DNA from: Candidatus Zixiibacteriota bacterium
Lineage (GTDB): Bacteria > Zixibacteria > MSB-5A5 > RBG-16-43-9
DNA: 5,393 nt
Direction: 5' to 3'
Assembly: GCA_029858245.1 (NCBI GenBank)
Contig: JAOUFL010000166.1
Span: forward strand, 1-5,393
Positions 1-5,393 of the stretch are shown here, piece after piece. The first letter of the stretch is position 1, and each line of letters starts with the position of its first letter. The notes below the pieces were generated by a model, which saw only the letters and a list, made by a program, of their open reading frames with translations, was not told the origin of the DNA and ran no database searches. A program made the position numbers and the translations under genes.

Positions 1-257
1 ATTCCTTTCTGGACGTGGATGGCTCAGGCAATGCCTACATGACTCATTACGATACGGAAACAGGCATATACTCCGTAAGAAAACAAACCCCGGATGGAGA
101 GGCAATCTCCAATTTCGGCTGGAAATTAGAGGACTACGCCCAGGATAATCTGAACAAACCTTTAACAGTCGATGACGAGGGAAACGTTTACGTATTAGGT
201 TCTACAAAAGACGGAATAATCTTAACCAAATGGTCACCAGTTGGGGGAGTGAAATAA
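1..257 (+). CDS. C-terminal end of a beta-propeller (SBBP-type) repeat protein, 5' partial
   Basis: The reading frame is open from the left edge (first complete codon at base 3) to a TAA at 255-257, so this is the end of a longer protein. A GTG at 15 could be read as a start, but the frame continues upstream of it and GTG lies inside a repeat motif (FLDVDGSGNAY), so it is almost certainly an internal valine. Two copies of the SBBP/NHL-like blade signature are visible: VDGSGNAYMTHYD near the start and VDDEGNVYVLGSTKDG near the end, followed by the typical last strand ILTKWSPVG. Such repeats form beta-propellers, usually in secreted or surface proteins that bind partners rather than catalyse reactions. 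No sorting domain follows the last blade; the protein stops a few residues after it. Signal peptide and remaining blades lie outside the window. The propeller family is a fairly confident call; the specific function is unknown. Confidence 0.75.
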   Translation, partial: SFLDVDGSGNAYMTHYDTETGIYSVRKQTPDGEAISNFGWKLEDYAQDNLNKPLTVDDEGNVYVLGSTKDGIILTKWSPVGGVK

Positions 258-292
258 TTGTAGAGACACATTGCCATGCGTCTCTAGGAATT
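256..292. repeat. Stem-loop 1: GTAGAGACA-type palindrome directly after the stop codon
   Basis: The arms TAGAGACACAT (261-271) and ATGCGTCTCTA (276-286) pair over 11 positions with one A-C mismatch, around the loop TGCC. AATT flanks on both sides (256-259 and 289-292) extend the symmetry. The element starts at the TAA of the propeller gene. No T-tract follows, so it is not a classical intrinsic terminator. Palindromes of this GTAGAGAC type look like dispersed REP/MITE-like elements; that assignment is from general familiarity and was not checked here. Confidence 0.75.
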
Positions 293-313
293 TAACAATC
301 ACAGAAAAGATTA

Positions 314-334
314 GGACAGGACTATGTCCTGTCC
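314..334. repeat. Stem-loop 2: perfect 9-bp palindrome GGACAGGAC / GTCCTGTCC
   Basis: Arms 314-322 and 326-334 pair perfectly around the 3-nt loop TAT. On the minus strand the right side begins GTAGGGACA (330-338), matching the terminal motif of stem-loop 1 (GTAGAGACA, 260-268 on the plus strand). No T-tract is adjacent on the plus strand within the expected distance. Best read as a member of the same dispersed palindrome family rather than a terminator. Confidence 0.75.
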
Positions 335-375
335 CTACGTTTTTATATTTATAATCAATTCACCCTCCCCTTTAT
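330..375. repeat. Copy A of an imperfect 46-bp direct repeat
   Basis: This segment matches 459-504 without gaps at a constant offset of 129 bp, with 37 of 46 positions identical by hand alignment. It runs from the right arm of stem-loop 2 through an AT-rich spacer (TTTATATTTATAATCAATTC) to a C-rich run ending CCCCTTTAT. The match shows that a whole module (palindrome end, AT spacer, C-rich tail) was duplicated or inserted twice. Confidence 0.8.
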
Positions 376-403
376 CCCCTCCCATCAAGGGAGGGGAGTT
401 TTT
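376..403 (+). terminator. Stem-loop 3: perfect 8-bp GC stem followed by T5, possible intrinsic terminator
   Basis: Arms CCCCTCCC (376-383) and GGGAGGGG (389-396) pair perfectly around the loop ATCAA. An AG dinucleotide and five T residues (399-403) follow, as in a short rho-independent terminator reading rightward. It could end transcription of the propeller gene, whose stop codon is 119 bases upstream. It also sits within the repeat cluster, so it may be a repeat element that serves as a terminator by chance. Confidence 0.5.
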
Positions 404-410
404 AACGGTA

Positions 411-436
411 GCCCCACCTTGCCCCCAAGGTGGGGC
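411..436. repeat. Stem-loop 4: perfect 10-bp palindrome GCCCCACCTT / AAGGTGGGGC
   Basis: Arms 411-420 and 427-436 pair perfectly around the 6-nt loop GCCCCC. This is the most stable hairpin in the spacer by base composition. No T-tract follows (the next bases are AGATCAGGG), so a terminator role is not supported. It lies between the two copies of the 46-bp repeat. Confidence 0.75.
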
Positions 437-442
437 AGATCA

Positions 443-463
443 GGGCAGAAAGGTGTTTTGCCC
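443..463. repeat. Stem-loop 5: GGGCA-AAA / TTT-TGCCC hairpin with one bulge
   Basis: GGGCA (443-447) pairs with TGCCC (459-463), and AAA (449-451) pairs with TTT (456-458), leaving G448 bulged and GGTG as the loop. Its right end reads GTAGGGGCA on the minus strand (459-467), the third occurrence of the GTAGRGRCA terminal motif in this spacer. It stands in the same position relative to repeat copy B as stem-loop 2 does to copy A. Confidence 0.65.
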
Positions 464-504
464 CTACATTTCTATAATTATAGCCAATGCACCCTACCCC
501 TTAT
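459..504. repeat. Copy B of the imperfect 46-bp direct repeat
   Basis: Gapless partner of 330-375 (37 of 46 identical, offset 129 bp). The conserved parts are the TGYCCCTAC end, the TATA-rich spacer and CACCCT followed by CCCC and TTAT. The copy ends four bases before the candidate -35 box at 508, so the repeat abuts the promoter of the glycosyltransferase gene. Confidence 0.8.
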
Positions 505-507
505 TTA

Positions 508-536
508 TTGACAAAGCAAAACTAACAGGATATATT
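508..536 (+). promoter_or_regulatory. Near-consensus sigma-70-type promoter for the glycosyltransferase gene
   Basis: TTGACA (508-513) is a perfect -35 hexamer, followed by exactly 17 bp and TATATT (531-536), one mismatch from TATAAT. The -10 also fits the start of the Bacteroidota-type TAnnTTTG box (TATATTTT). Transcription would start about 6-8 bases after the -10, near 542-544, which is where the ATG lies (544). The mRNA would then have almost no 5' leader. Based on sequence match only. Confidence 0.6.
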
Positions 537-543
537 TTTCACC

Positions 544-2838
544 ATGCAATTAAAACCGTTTAAAGATAAAAAAGAGTTATACTTCCTTCTGGGCATATTT
601 GCTTTCAGCTTCATCCTGCGCTTAATCTACCTCTTACAGATTAAATCGAATCCCTTTTTTGACTCACCTTACATGGACCCTCTCTATCACGACCTCTGGG
701 CACAGTCCATAGCCCGTGGAAACTGGATTGGAGACCAGGTTTTCTTCAGGGCACCTTTTTATCCTTACTTTTTAGGTATTATATATAAAATTTTCGGACA
801 TAACTATTTTATACCCCGGCTGATCCAGCACCTCATTGGCTCTTTTTCCGTGATATTAGTCTATCTGTTTGCCAAAAGATTTTTCAGCAAAAAAGTTGCA
901 TACCTTTCCACTGTTTTTGCCTCCATATACTGGATATTCTTTTATTTCGAAGGAGAGCTTCTTCTGGATTCTTTTTTAATTCCCTTCAGCCTTTTACTGA
1001 TCATATTCTTAAGTAAAGCAGCTGAAAATCCCGGAAAATCATATTTTATCTGGGCGGGCGTAAGCGCAGGTTTATTTGCTATTACCCGGCCGAACATACT
1101 GATTTTCATACCCTTTATCCTTCTCTGGATATTCCTGTTCCTGAAGCTTGATTTAAAGAAAAAACTATCCTTTGCCCTTTTATTCCTGTTAGGTCTTTTC
1201 CTTCTTATATTCCCGATTACCATGAGAAACTACCTGGTGGGAAGGGATTTTGTGCTTATCGCCTCCCAGGGAGGAATAAACTTCTATATAGGAAATAACC
1301 CCGTAGCAAACGGCTTAAGCGCCGTTCTTCCCCCCTACGGAGACGACTGGGAATATACTGATGCAGTGTATGAAGTAAAAAAAGCTGTCGGCAAAACCCC
1401 CAAACCCTCTGAGGTTTCGGACTATTATTACAAAAAGGGATTGGATTTTATCCTGCATTCCCCAGAACAATTTCTGTCGCTCTATATAAAGAAACTGTAT
1501 TTTTTCTGGAACTCCTTTGAGCCCAGCAACAATCAGGATATTTCATTTTTCAGAAGGTATTCCATCTTAACCCGAATCCTTCCCCTGAGTTTCTGGCTGA
1601 TCTCGCCTTTAAGCCTTCTGGGGATGGCCCTCTGCCTTAAGAATTGGAAAAAACTCTTCCTCCCGCTGTGCTTTGTCTTCTCCTACAGTCTCTCCGTTAT
1701 CCTTTTCTTTATAAACTCCCGATTTCGATTACCCGTTCTGCCATTCTTACTTGTCTTCTCGGCTTACGCCTTGTTCCGTATTTTCGAATATATCCAGAAA
1801 AGCCAGTTTAAAAAAATAGCTTTATCCTTGGCTCTTTTTATATTGTTCTTCTTTTTAGCCAATTCCAACCTGTACAATCTGGATAAAAAAAACTATGCCC
1901 AGGCTTATTATGCACTGGGCAATCTACACCTGAAAAAAGGAGAGATAAGTAAAGCCGAGGAAAACTATAGGCTGGCTCTGGAGAATAACCCTCTGGCTAA
2001 AAGAGCGCATCTCAACCTCGGTATCATCTATTTCAACCAGGGGAATTACCCGCAGGCAGAAAAAGAGTTTTTGGAAGAGCTGAAAACCTACGCTCAGGAG
2101 GAAAAAGCCTATAATAACCTCTCTGCCCTGTACCGCCTGCAGGGTGAATATTCTAAAGCTGTAGAGCAGGCAAAGAATGCCCTTGAGGTCAAACCCTACT
2201 ATGTGAAAGCTTATATCAACCTCTTCCTGGCTTATCTCCGGGAAGGCAGCTTCGATTCAGCCGAGAGCACTCTTACGGCTGCTAATAATTTATATCCGCC
2301 ACCTGCTGGTATGAGATTTTACAGCGGGCTTTTCTATCAGATGCAGGGAAACCCGGATAAAGCTCTGGAAGAATATGCTCTGCTTTTAAAGGAAGAGGAG
2401 AAATCCTCGGAGATGGAATATAATGTAGGTTTAATCTATTCACAGGATGACCCGGGTAGGGAGGGTTTAAGGGGTTTAAAAGCGTATGCGGCTTATAATT
2501 CCGGAGTAATCCATATACAGAAGAAGGAACTGGACAAGGCACAAAATGACATGGTTTTAACCCTGCAGCAAAAACCTGACTTCGCAGAAGCTCATTCTGC
2601 CCTGGCACACATCCATGAGCTTAGAGGGGAATACCAGCAGGCTATTAAGGAATTGCAAAAAGCACTGAATCTAAATCCCAATAACCCGGTTTATCATTAT
2701 AATCTGGGCCTGGTTTTTGCCAGAACCGATAACCTTCCGCTTGCCAGAGAGGAACTGCAAAAAGCTTTAACCTTATCGCCTGAATTCGAACCTGCCAGGG
2801 AAAAACTGAAGCTGGTAGATTCTCTCCTTTCGCCTTAA
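544..2838 (+). CDS. GT-C (GT39/ArnT-like) membrane glycosyltransferase fused to C-terminal TPR repeats
   Basis: 764 residues. Residues 13 to about 440 are mostly hydrophobic and form roughly ten or more membrane helices, as in the PMT/ArnT (GT39, PF13231-like) class, which transfers sugars from polyprenyl-phosphate donors on the outer face of the inner membrane. The first periplasmic loop carries FFDSPYMDPLYHDLWAQ (38-54), where D40 or D45 is the likely catalytic aspartate, and then RAPFYPYFLG (69-78). Other family marks are GGINFYIGNNP (243-253), the KLYFFWNSFE region (317-326) and RFRLPVLP (393-400). From 452 to 748 there are eight full 34-residue TPR units (452-621 five, 647-748 three), with an interrupted unit between them at 622-646. 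A TPR tail on such an enzyme suggests docking of a partner or acceptor; the substrate is unknown. ATG 544 is the first start in frame after a stop at 523-525. Only a weak AGGA, 13 bases away, precedes it, and the promoter placement suggests a leaderless message. Family confident, acceptor not. Confidence 0.85.
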   Translation: MQLKPFKDKKELYFLLGIFAFSFILRLIYLLQIKSNPFFDSPYMDPLYHDLWAQSIARGNWIGDQVFFRAPFYPYFLGIIYKIFGHNYFIPRLIQHLIGSFSVILVYLFAKRFFSKKVAYLSTVFASIYWIFFYFEGELLLDSFLIPFSLLLIIFLSKAAENPGKSYFIWAGVSAGLFAITRPNILIFIPFILLWIFLFLKLDLKKKLSFALLFLLGLFLLIFPITMRNYLVGRDFVLIASQGGINFYIGNNPVANGLSAVLPPYGDDWEYTDAVYEVKKAVGKTPKPSEVSDYYYKKGLDFILHSPEQFLSLYIKKLYFFWNSFEPSNNQDISFFRRYSILTRILPLSFWLISPLSLLGMALCLKNWKKLFLPLCFVFSYSLSVILFFINSRFRLPVLPFLLVFSAYALFRIFEYIQKSQFKKIALSLALFILFFFLANSNLYNLDKKNYAQAYYALGNLHLKKGEISKAEENYRLALENNPLAKRAHLNLGIIYFNQGNYPQAEKEFLEELKTYAQEEKAYNNLSALYRLQGEYSKAVEQAKNALEVKPYYVKAYINLFLAYLREGSFDSAESTLTAANNLYPPPAGMRFYSGLFYQMQGNPDKALEEYALLLKEEEKSSEMEYNVGLIYSQDDPGREGLRGLKAYAAYNSGVIHIQKKELDKAQNDMVLTLQQKPDFAEAHSALAHIHELRGEYQQAIKELQKALNLNPNNPVYHYNLGLVFARTDNLPLAREELQKALTLSPEFEPAREKLKLVDSLLSP
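2446..2520 (+). other. 75-bp in-frame interruption of a TPR unit inside the glycosyltransferase gene
   Basis: It encodes residues 635-659 (DDPGREGLRGLK, then AYAAYNSGVIHIQ). If these 25 residues are removed, the flanks (622-634 ending YNVGLIYSQ and 660-680 starting KKELDKAQ) join into one TPR of exactly 34 residues. The second half resembles the preceding helix (YNSGVIHIQ versus YNVGLIYSQ, 19 of 27 bases identical), and both copies end in ACAG. The first half contains a G-rich stretch with a tandem GGGTTTAA / GGGTTTAA (2463-2478) unlike the surrounding coding sequence. It could be a partial helix duplication or an inserted repeat fragment. The effect would be an extra loop and helix in the TPR solenoid. 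Confidence 0.6.
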
Positions 2839-2853
2839 ATCCCCGGATATAAA

Positions 2854-2881
2854 AAGAGACCAGGTGAAAACCTGGTCTCTT
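2854..2881 (-). terminator. Intrinsic terminator between convergent genes
   Basis: A perfect 11-bp stem, AAGAGACCAGG (2854-2864) with CCTGGTCTCTT (2871-2881), closes on the loop TGAAAA. Read on the minus strand, the hairpin ends in a run of five T (the A5 at 2851-2855, partly inside the stem), giving a good rho-independent terminator for the lipoprotein gene, whose stop is about 25 bases upstream. On the plus strand only TTCC follows, so it would stop the glycosyltransferase transcript less efficiently, though the hairpin may still protect its 3' end. Confidence 0.8.
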
Positions 2882-2905
2882 CCAATATGACTTGTTTTAA
2901 ACTGT

Positions 2906-4816
2906 TTAAGGGTAAATCCCTTCCTGCAGGAACCAGTTTACCATTTTTTCCATTAATTCATACATATCGTCTCTTTGTATCGGGAGACAGGGGAAACAGA
3001 ACTCTGCGGTTCTCCACTGCAAGATAGGCGCACCCGGTTCGTTTTCAAAGGGCCAGGGTACTGGACTATAGGCTCTGGAGGCAACTGGTCTGCCGTGTAA
3101 ATATGATTGCGTACCATATAAGGATACGAAGGAATAGAGACGCTCATTATAATTAGCATTCCAGACAGATTCCCAATTAGCGCGAGGTATTCCTTTTAAG
3201 CTATCCATAGGAGGTTTATCCGTATAGAAATACCAGTATATCTTGGATAACTTTACCGGGTCAACCTCTAACAGCGGTAAATCAGCACCGAAGGGTAAAT
3301 AAGGTTCAGCTGTAATCATCTCCTCATTTCTATCACTGGATGATAAACAGGGCAAATATATTCCGGTAACACCGCAGAAATAATTAGCCACAGTGGTTAC
3401 TACTGAAGAATAACCTCCGGACCTCTCGTTACCGGGATCTATGGGATTATAACCGCAATTTGATACTCCCCAATTGTTCTGCCCTATCATCCACACCTTT
3501 CCACCTATACGCAGATAATCCCTGATTGCTACAAAACCCGTATCAACACCTTGGACACCATAACCCGGAACTCCTTCAACCCTACCCTCGTTATAGTAAA
3601 TTGCCAGGTTGTATTTTGTCAAAATGCTCTGAGGTGGAGGATATATTTTATTGGCATCCTTGCGGTACCAGGTATAAGAATCAATAATATCGTTATCTAT
3701 CAGTGACTGCATCAGCCCCGAATAGAAATTCTTCAGGGAATCTCGATAAGGAATAATATACTTTCCATCATAAACCGTTGCATCAAGAAGAAGCACATTC
3801 CTGCCGTATTTACCAGGCTCGAACAGGAAAGGCGGCTTGGTAATTCTGAAGGTAACACAAGCAGGAGTGGGATCTGCTGCAAAGGCATCATCCCATGCCC
3901 GGACCCTGAACTGATACCAGCCAAAATCCTCGCCCGGGTAATTCTCTAATCCGGCCATTATATGAACGGTGCTGTCTACTATCCTGCTAGCTGTGGTATC
4001 ATCCCATGACTGATAGAAGATTTTGGTCGTATCAATAGCAGTGGATGATGCAAACGGTCCCAGAAGCTCCCAGGAATAGGTGAAAGACGGCTGAGTCCTT
4101 GCTGAGTAATCTGGATCTTCAGCAGTCCAGGATAAAGTAATGCCTTTCCAGTCATATGTGGTTTCAGGCAAACAATATTCGGTTAAAATAGAATCTGGTA
4201 CGATGGTATTCTCAGCTGTGGAATTTACATAATCATATTTGATAGTGGTGATGGGGGGCCTGTTATTACGCCTGAACCAGCGGAAATTGCTTCCTTTTTC
4301 CGAATCGGGTTTCCAGATCTTGGAAGTAGCACCATCGTCATCCACAGCCCTTACAAAGAAATACTGTTCAACATAAATAGTCGTATCCAGAGAAGCAAAA
4401 AGTTTAACATTATCCCAGGTTCCGGTTGTGTTATTGACTGAATCAACCGCATAAATAAGATCTTTACCTATGCCCAATGATAAAGCAAATGACTCATTGT
4501 TCCACTCATCAGGGCTTTGCTGCTCTATTAACTGAATAAAGGCAGGATCAATATAACCGCCAGATTTGGGTATTATATTACCCGTATCAGGAATTATCAT
4601 ATATTGATATTTAGTGATAAAACCATCCTGGTCAAACCCATACCAGTAGATTTTAGCCAGAGTTGAGAAACTTGATGAATCCGGTGGTATATTGACCATA
4701 AATACCTCAGGAGGTATATTACCGGGAGCGGTACCTGTTCTACTGAGCTTTCCACAGGAAGTGAATATGAATGGGGGTACCAGGATTAAGAGGTATAGCC
4801 AAATCCATTTTCTCAT
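2906..4816 (-). CDS. Large lipoprotein with Ig/FnIII-like modules and a degenerate GATase-like C-terminal domain
   Basis: 636 residues. The N-terminus is a lipoprotein signal: MRK, a hydrophobic segment (4-18) and the lipobox FTSC with the lipidated Cys at 21. Residues about 34-190 contain WYGFDQDGFITKYQY (58-72) and FFVRAVDDDGATS (153-165), typical of an Ig/FnIII-like beta module. A second module spans about 220-328 (ITLSWTAEDPD at 226-236, FRVRAWDD at 303-310). From 338 a Rossmann-like region begins: GRNVLLLDATVYDG (338-351), KYNLAIYYNEG (401-411), IRDYLRIGGKVWMIGQNNW (431-449) and a terminal helix ending MVNWFL (625-630). This layout recalls the glutamine-amidotransferase-like domains of large secreted proteins from candidate phyla. 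No Cys-His-Glu catalytic set is evident, so binding is more likely than catalysis. AAGGAAGGAG, 9 bases before the ATG, supports the start. The gene lies 39 bp behind a PorV-like gene, probably the same operon. Specific function not recognised. Confidence 0.8.
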   Translation of the reverse strand: MRKWIWLYLLILVPPFIFTSCGKLSRTGTAPGNIPPEVFMVNIPPDSSSFSTLAKIYWYGFDQDGFITKYQYMIIPDTGNIIPKSGGYIDPAFIQLIEQQSPDEWNNESFALSLGIGKDLIYAVDSVNNTTGTWDNVKLFASLDTTIYVEQYFFVRAVDDDGATSKIWKPDSEKGSNFRWFRRNNRPPITTIKYDYVNSTAENTIVPDSILTEYCLPETTYDWKGITLSWTAEDPDYSARTQPSFTYSWELLGPFASSTAIDTTKIFYQSWDDTTASRIVDSTVHIMAGLENYPGEDFGWYQFRVRAWDDAFAADPTPACVTFRITKPPFLFEPGKYGRNVLLLDATVYDGKYIIPYRDSLKNFYSGLMQSLIDNDIIDSYTWYRKDANKIYPPPQSILTKYNLAIYYNEGRVEGVPGYGVQGVDTGFVAIRDYLRIGGKVWMIGQNNWGVSNCGYNPIDPGNERSGGYSSVVTTVANYFCGVTGIYLPCLSSSDRNEEMITAEPYLPFGADLPLLEVDPVKLSKIYWYFYTDKPPMDSLKGIPRANWESVWNANYNERLYSFVSLYGTQSYLHGRPVASRAYSPVPWPFENEPGAPILQWRTAEFCFPCLPIQRDDMYELMEKMVNWFLQEGIYP

Positions 4817-4825
4817 TTTATAAAA

Positions 4826-4835
4826 CTCCTTCCTT
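4826..4835 (-). promoter_or_regulatory. Strong Shine-Dalgarno site of the lipoprotein gene
   Basis: On the minus strand the sequence AAGGAAGGAG lies 9 bases before the ATG at 4816. It fixes the start and gives efficient independent translation initiation after the upstream PorV-like gene ends. It contrasts with the missing good ribosome site before the glycosyltransferase gene. Confidence 0.85.
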
Positions 4836-4855
4836 AAAAAGTTAGGGAAATGGTC

Positions 4856-5393
4856 CTAAAAACCAATGTTCAGAGTAAATCTATGTACCTCAGACAAATA
4901 CCCGAAATCATGATAACCATAATCTATTTTAAGTTTGTTCTTACCATAAAAGGGTAATTTCAATCCTGCTCCTAAACTTAAATCTCCTTCATCGTATCCT
5001 GTCTGGGCTCCAATCCTCAGTGCGATCATATCGCGGTACCAGTATTCCATTCCACCGTTGAATTTTTCGAGATTATCATTAGGATGGCCAACTTCAAAAT
5101 CCACTGTGGTTTTATGATCGCCAAAGTTAATAATCTCTATTGATGTCCCGAATTTGAAAGATATAGGTAAGGGGTATTCCTCTTTGATGAATTTCATATC
5201 CGGTCCAAAGTTACTCATTACCATTCCTATTTTAAAATTCCTAAATCCTGTATTATACATCGTAGCAATATCCGCACCCCAACCCGTTGCTCGTTCTTCC
5301 TCGTAGAGCTCGTCGATTAGTTTCAAGGTGGCACCTATACTGAAGCGTTCTGTAAGAAACCGCCCATAACTCATTGTTATTGCATAGTCTTTA
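4856..5393 (-). CDS. PorV/PorQ-like outer-membrane beta-barrel protein, 5' partial
   Basis: The frame is open to the right window edge: codons before the Met at 5374 read KDYAIT without a stop, so that Met is internal and the N-terminus with its signal peptide is missing. About 178 residues are visible. They alternate short amphipathic strands with turns, and carry marks of the PorV/PorQ family: DYAITMSYGRFLTERFSIGATLK, LPISFKFGTS, GGMEYWYRDMIALRIGAQ, LSLGAGLKLPF and a last strand HRFTLNIGF. The terminal Phe is the usual BAM recognition residue of outer-membrane barrels. PorV proper is a 14-strand barrel that shuttles type IX secretion cargo. Many FCB and candidate-phylum genomes carry several paralogues without a known cargo, and this one may be such a general barrel. 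The next gene, a lipoprotein, starts 39 bp after its TAG stop. Family call fairly confident; type IX role not shown. Confidence 0.8.
   Translation of the reverse strand, partial: KDYAITMSYGRFLTERFSIGATLKLIDELYEEERATGWGADIATMYNTGFRNFKIGMVMSNFGPDMKFIKEEYPLPISFKFGTSIEIINFGDHKTTVDFEVGHPNDNLEKFNGGMEYWYRDMIALRIGAQTGYDEGDLSLGAGLKLPFYGKNKLKIDYGYHDFGYLSEVHRFTLNIGF

Noticed and set aside
15..257. Independent 80-residue gene starting at GTG 15
   Set aside because: The frame stays open to the window edge and the GTG sits inside a propeller repeat motif; no ribosome site can be seen in the few bases upstream.
256..504. CRISPR array
   Set aside because: Only two copies of an imperfect repeat at 129-bp spacing, with different palindromes and no regular repeat-spacer pattern or cas gene.
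256..540. Riboswitch or structured leader RNA of the glycosyltransferase gene
   Set aside because: The best promoter lies downstream of all the hairpins, and the stems are simple independent palindromes with shared tips rather than a junction with conserved loops.
324..563. Open frame of 79 codons on the plus strand across the hairpin cluster
   Set aside because: Its sequence is the direct translation of palindromes and C-rich tails (PSPLSPPIKGG, APPCPQGGA), it has no ribosome site, and it overlaps the promoter and start of the glycosyltransferase gene.
942..1223. Minus-strand open frame of 93 codons
   Set aside because: Antisense shadow of a membrane-helix region of the glycosyltransferase; basic, low-complexity product without family features or ribosome site.
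2282..2608. Minus-strand open frame of 108 codons
   Set aside because: Antisense to the TPR region. Its NPLNPPYPGH stretch is just the complement of the repeat-like G-rich insert, which is useful as a sign of the repeat but not of a gene.
2953..3159. Minus-strand open frame of 68 codons
   Set aside because: Lies in another frame inside the lipoprotein gene, which has a signal peptide, lipobox and strong ribosome site.
3733..3924. Minus-strand open frame of 63 codons
   Set aside because: Out-of-frame shadow within the lipoprotein gene with no recognisable features.
2906..5393. Type IX secretion locus
   Set aside because: PorV-like barrels occur outside type IX systems. The lipoprotein ends in a helix (MVNWFLQEGIYP) without a recognisable type IX C-terminal sorting domain, and no other Por/Spr component is in the window.

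Overview
The window is a moderately AT-rich bacterial chromosome segment with two genes on the + strand (one cut by the left edge) converging on two genes on the - strand (one cut by the right edge). The gene content points to a Gram-negative bacterium of the FCB type or a related candidate phylum (Zixibacteria-, Marinimicrobia-, KSB1- or WOR-3-like). The pointers are a PorV/PorQ-like outer-membrane barrel, a large lipoprotein with a clear lipobox, an SBBP-type beta-propeller end, and a membrane glycosyltransferase fused to TPR repeats. This placement is inferred from gene families only; there is no rRNA or marker gene to confirm it.

Layout: 1-257 is the 3' end of a beta-propeller-repeat protein. 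258-543 is non-coding and dense in structure. It holds five consecutive stem-loops, three of which carry the terminal motif GTAGRGRCA, and a 46-bp segment present twice exactly 129 bp apart. It ends in a near-consensus promoter whose -10 box lies just upstream of the next start codon. 544-2838 encodes a 764-residue GT-C type (GT39/ArnT-like) membrane glycosyltransferase with eight complete C-terminal TPR units plus one interrupted unit. 2839-2905 is the convergent intergenic spacer with a strong hairpin terminator. 2906-4816 (-) encodes a 636-residue lipoprotein with Ig/FnIII-like modules and a C-terminal domain resembling non-catalytic glutamine-amidotransferase-like folds. 4856-5393 (-) is the C-terminal part of a PorV/PorQ-like outer-membrane protein, 39 bp upstream of the lipoprotein and probably in the same operon.

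How they may work together: the barrel and lipoprotein look like a co-transcribed cell-surface pair. The glycosyltransferase is a separate inner-membrane enzyme that probably moves a sugar from a polyprenyl-phosphate carrier to an exported lipid, glycan or protein. No complete new system is visible. The most unusual material is the modular palindrome cluster at 258-504 and a 75-bp in-frame interruption of one TPR unit at 2446-2520.
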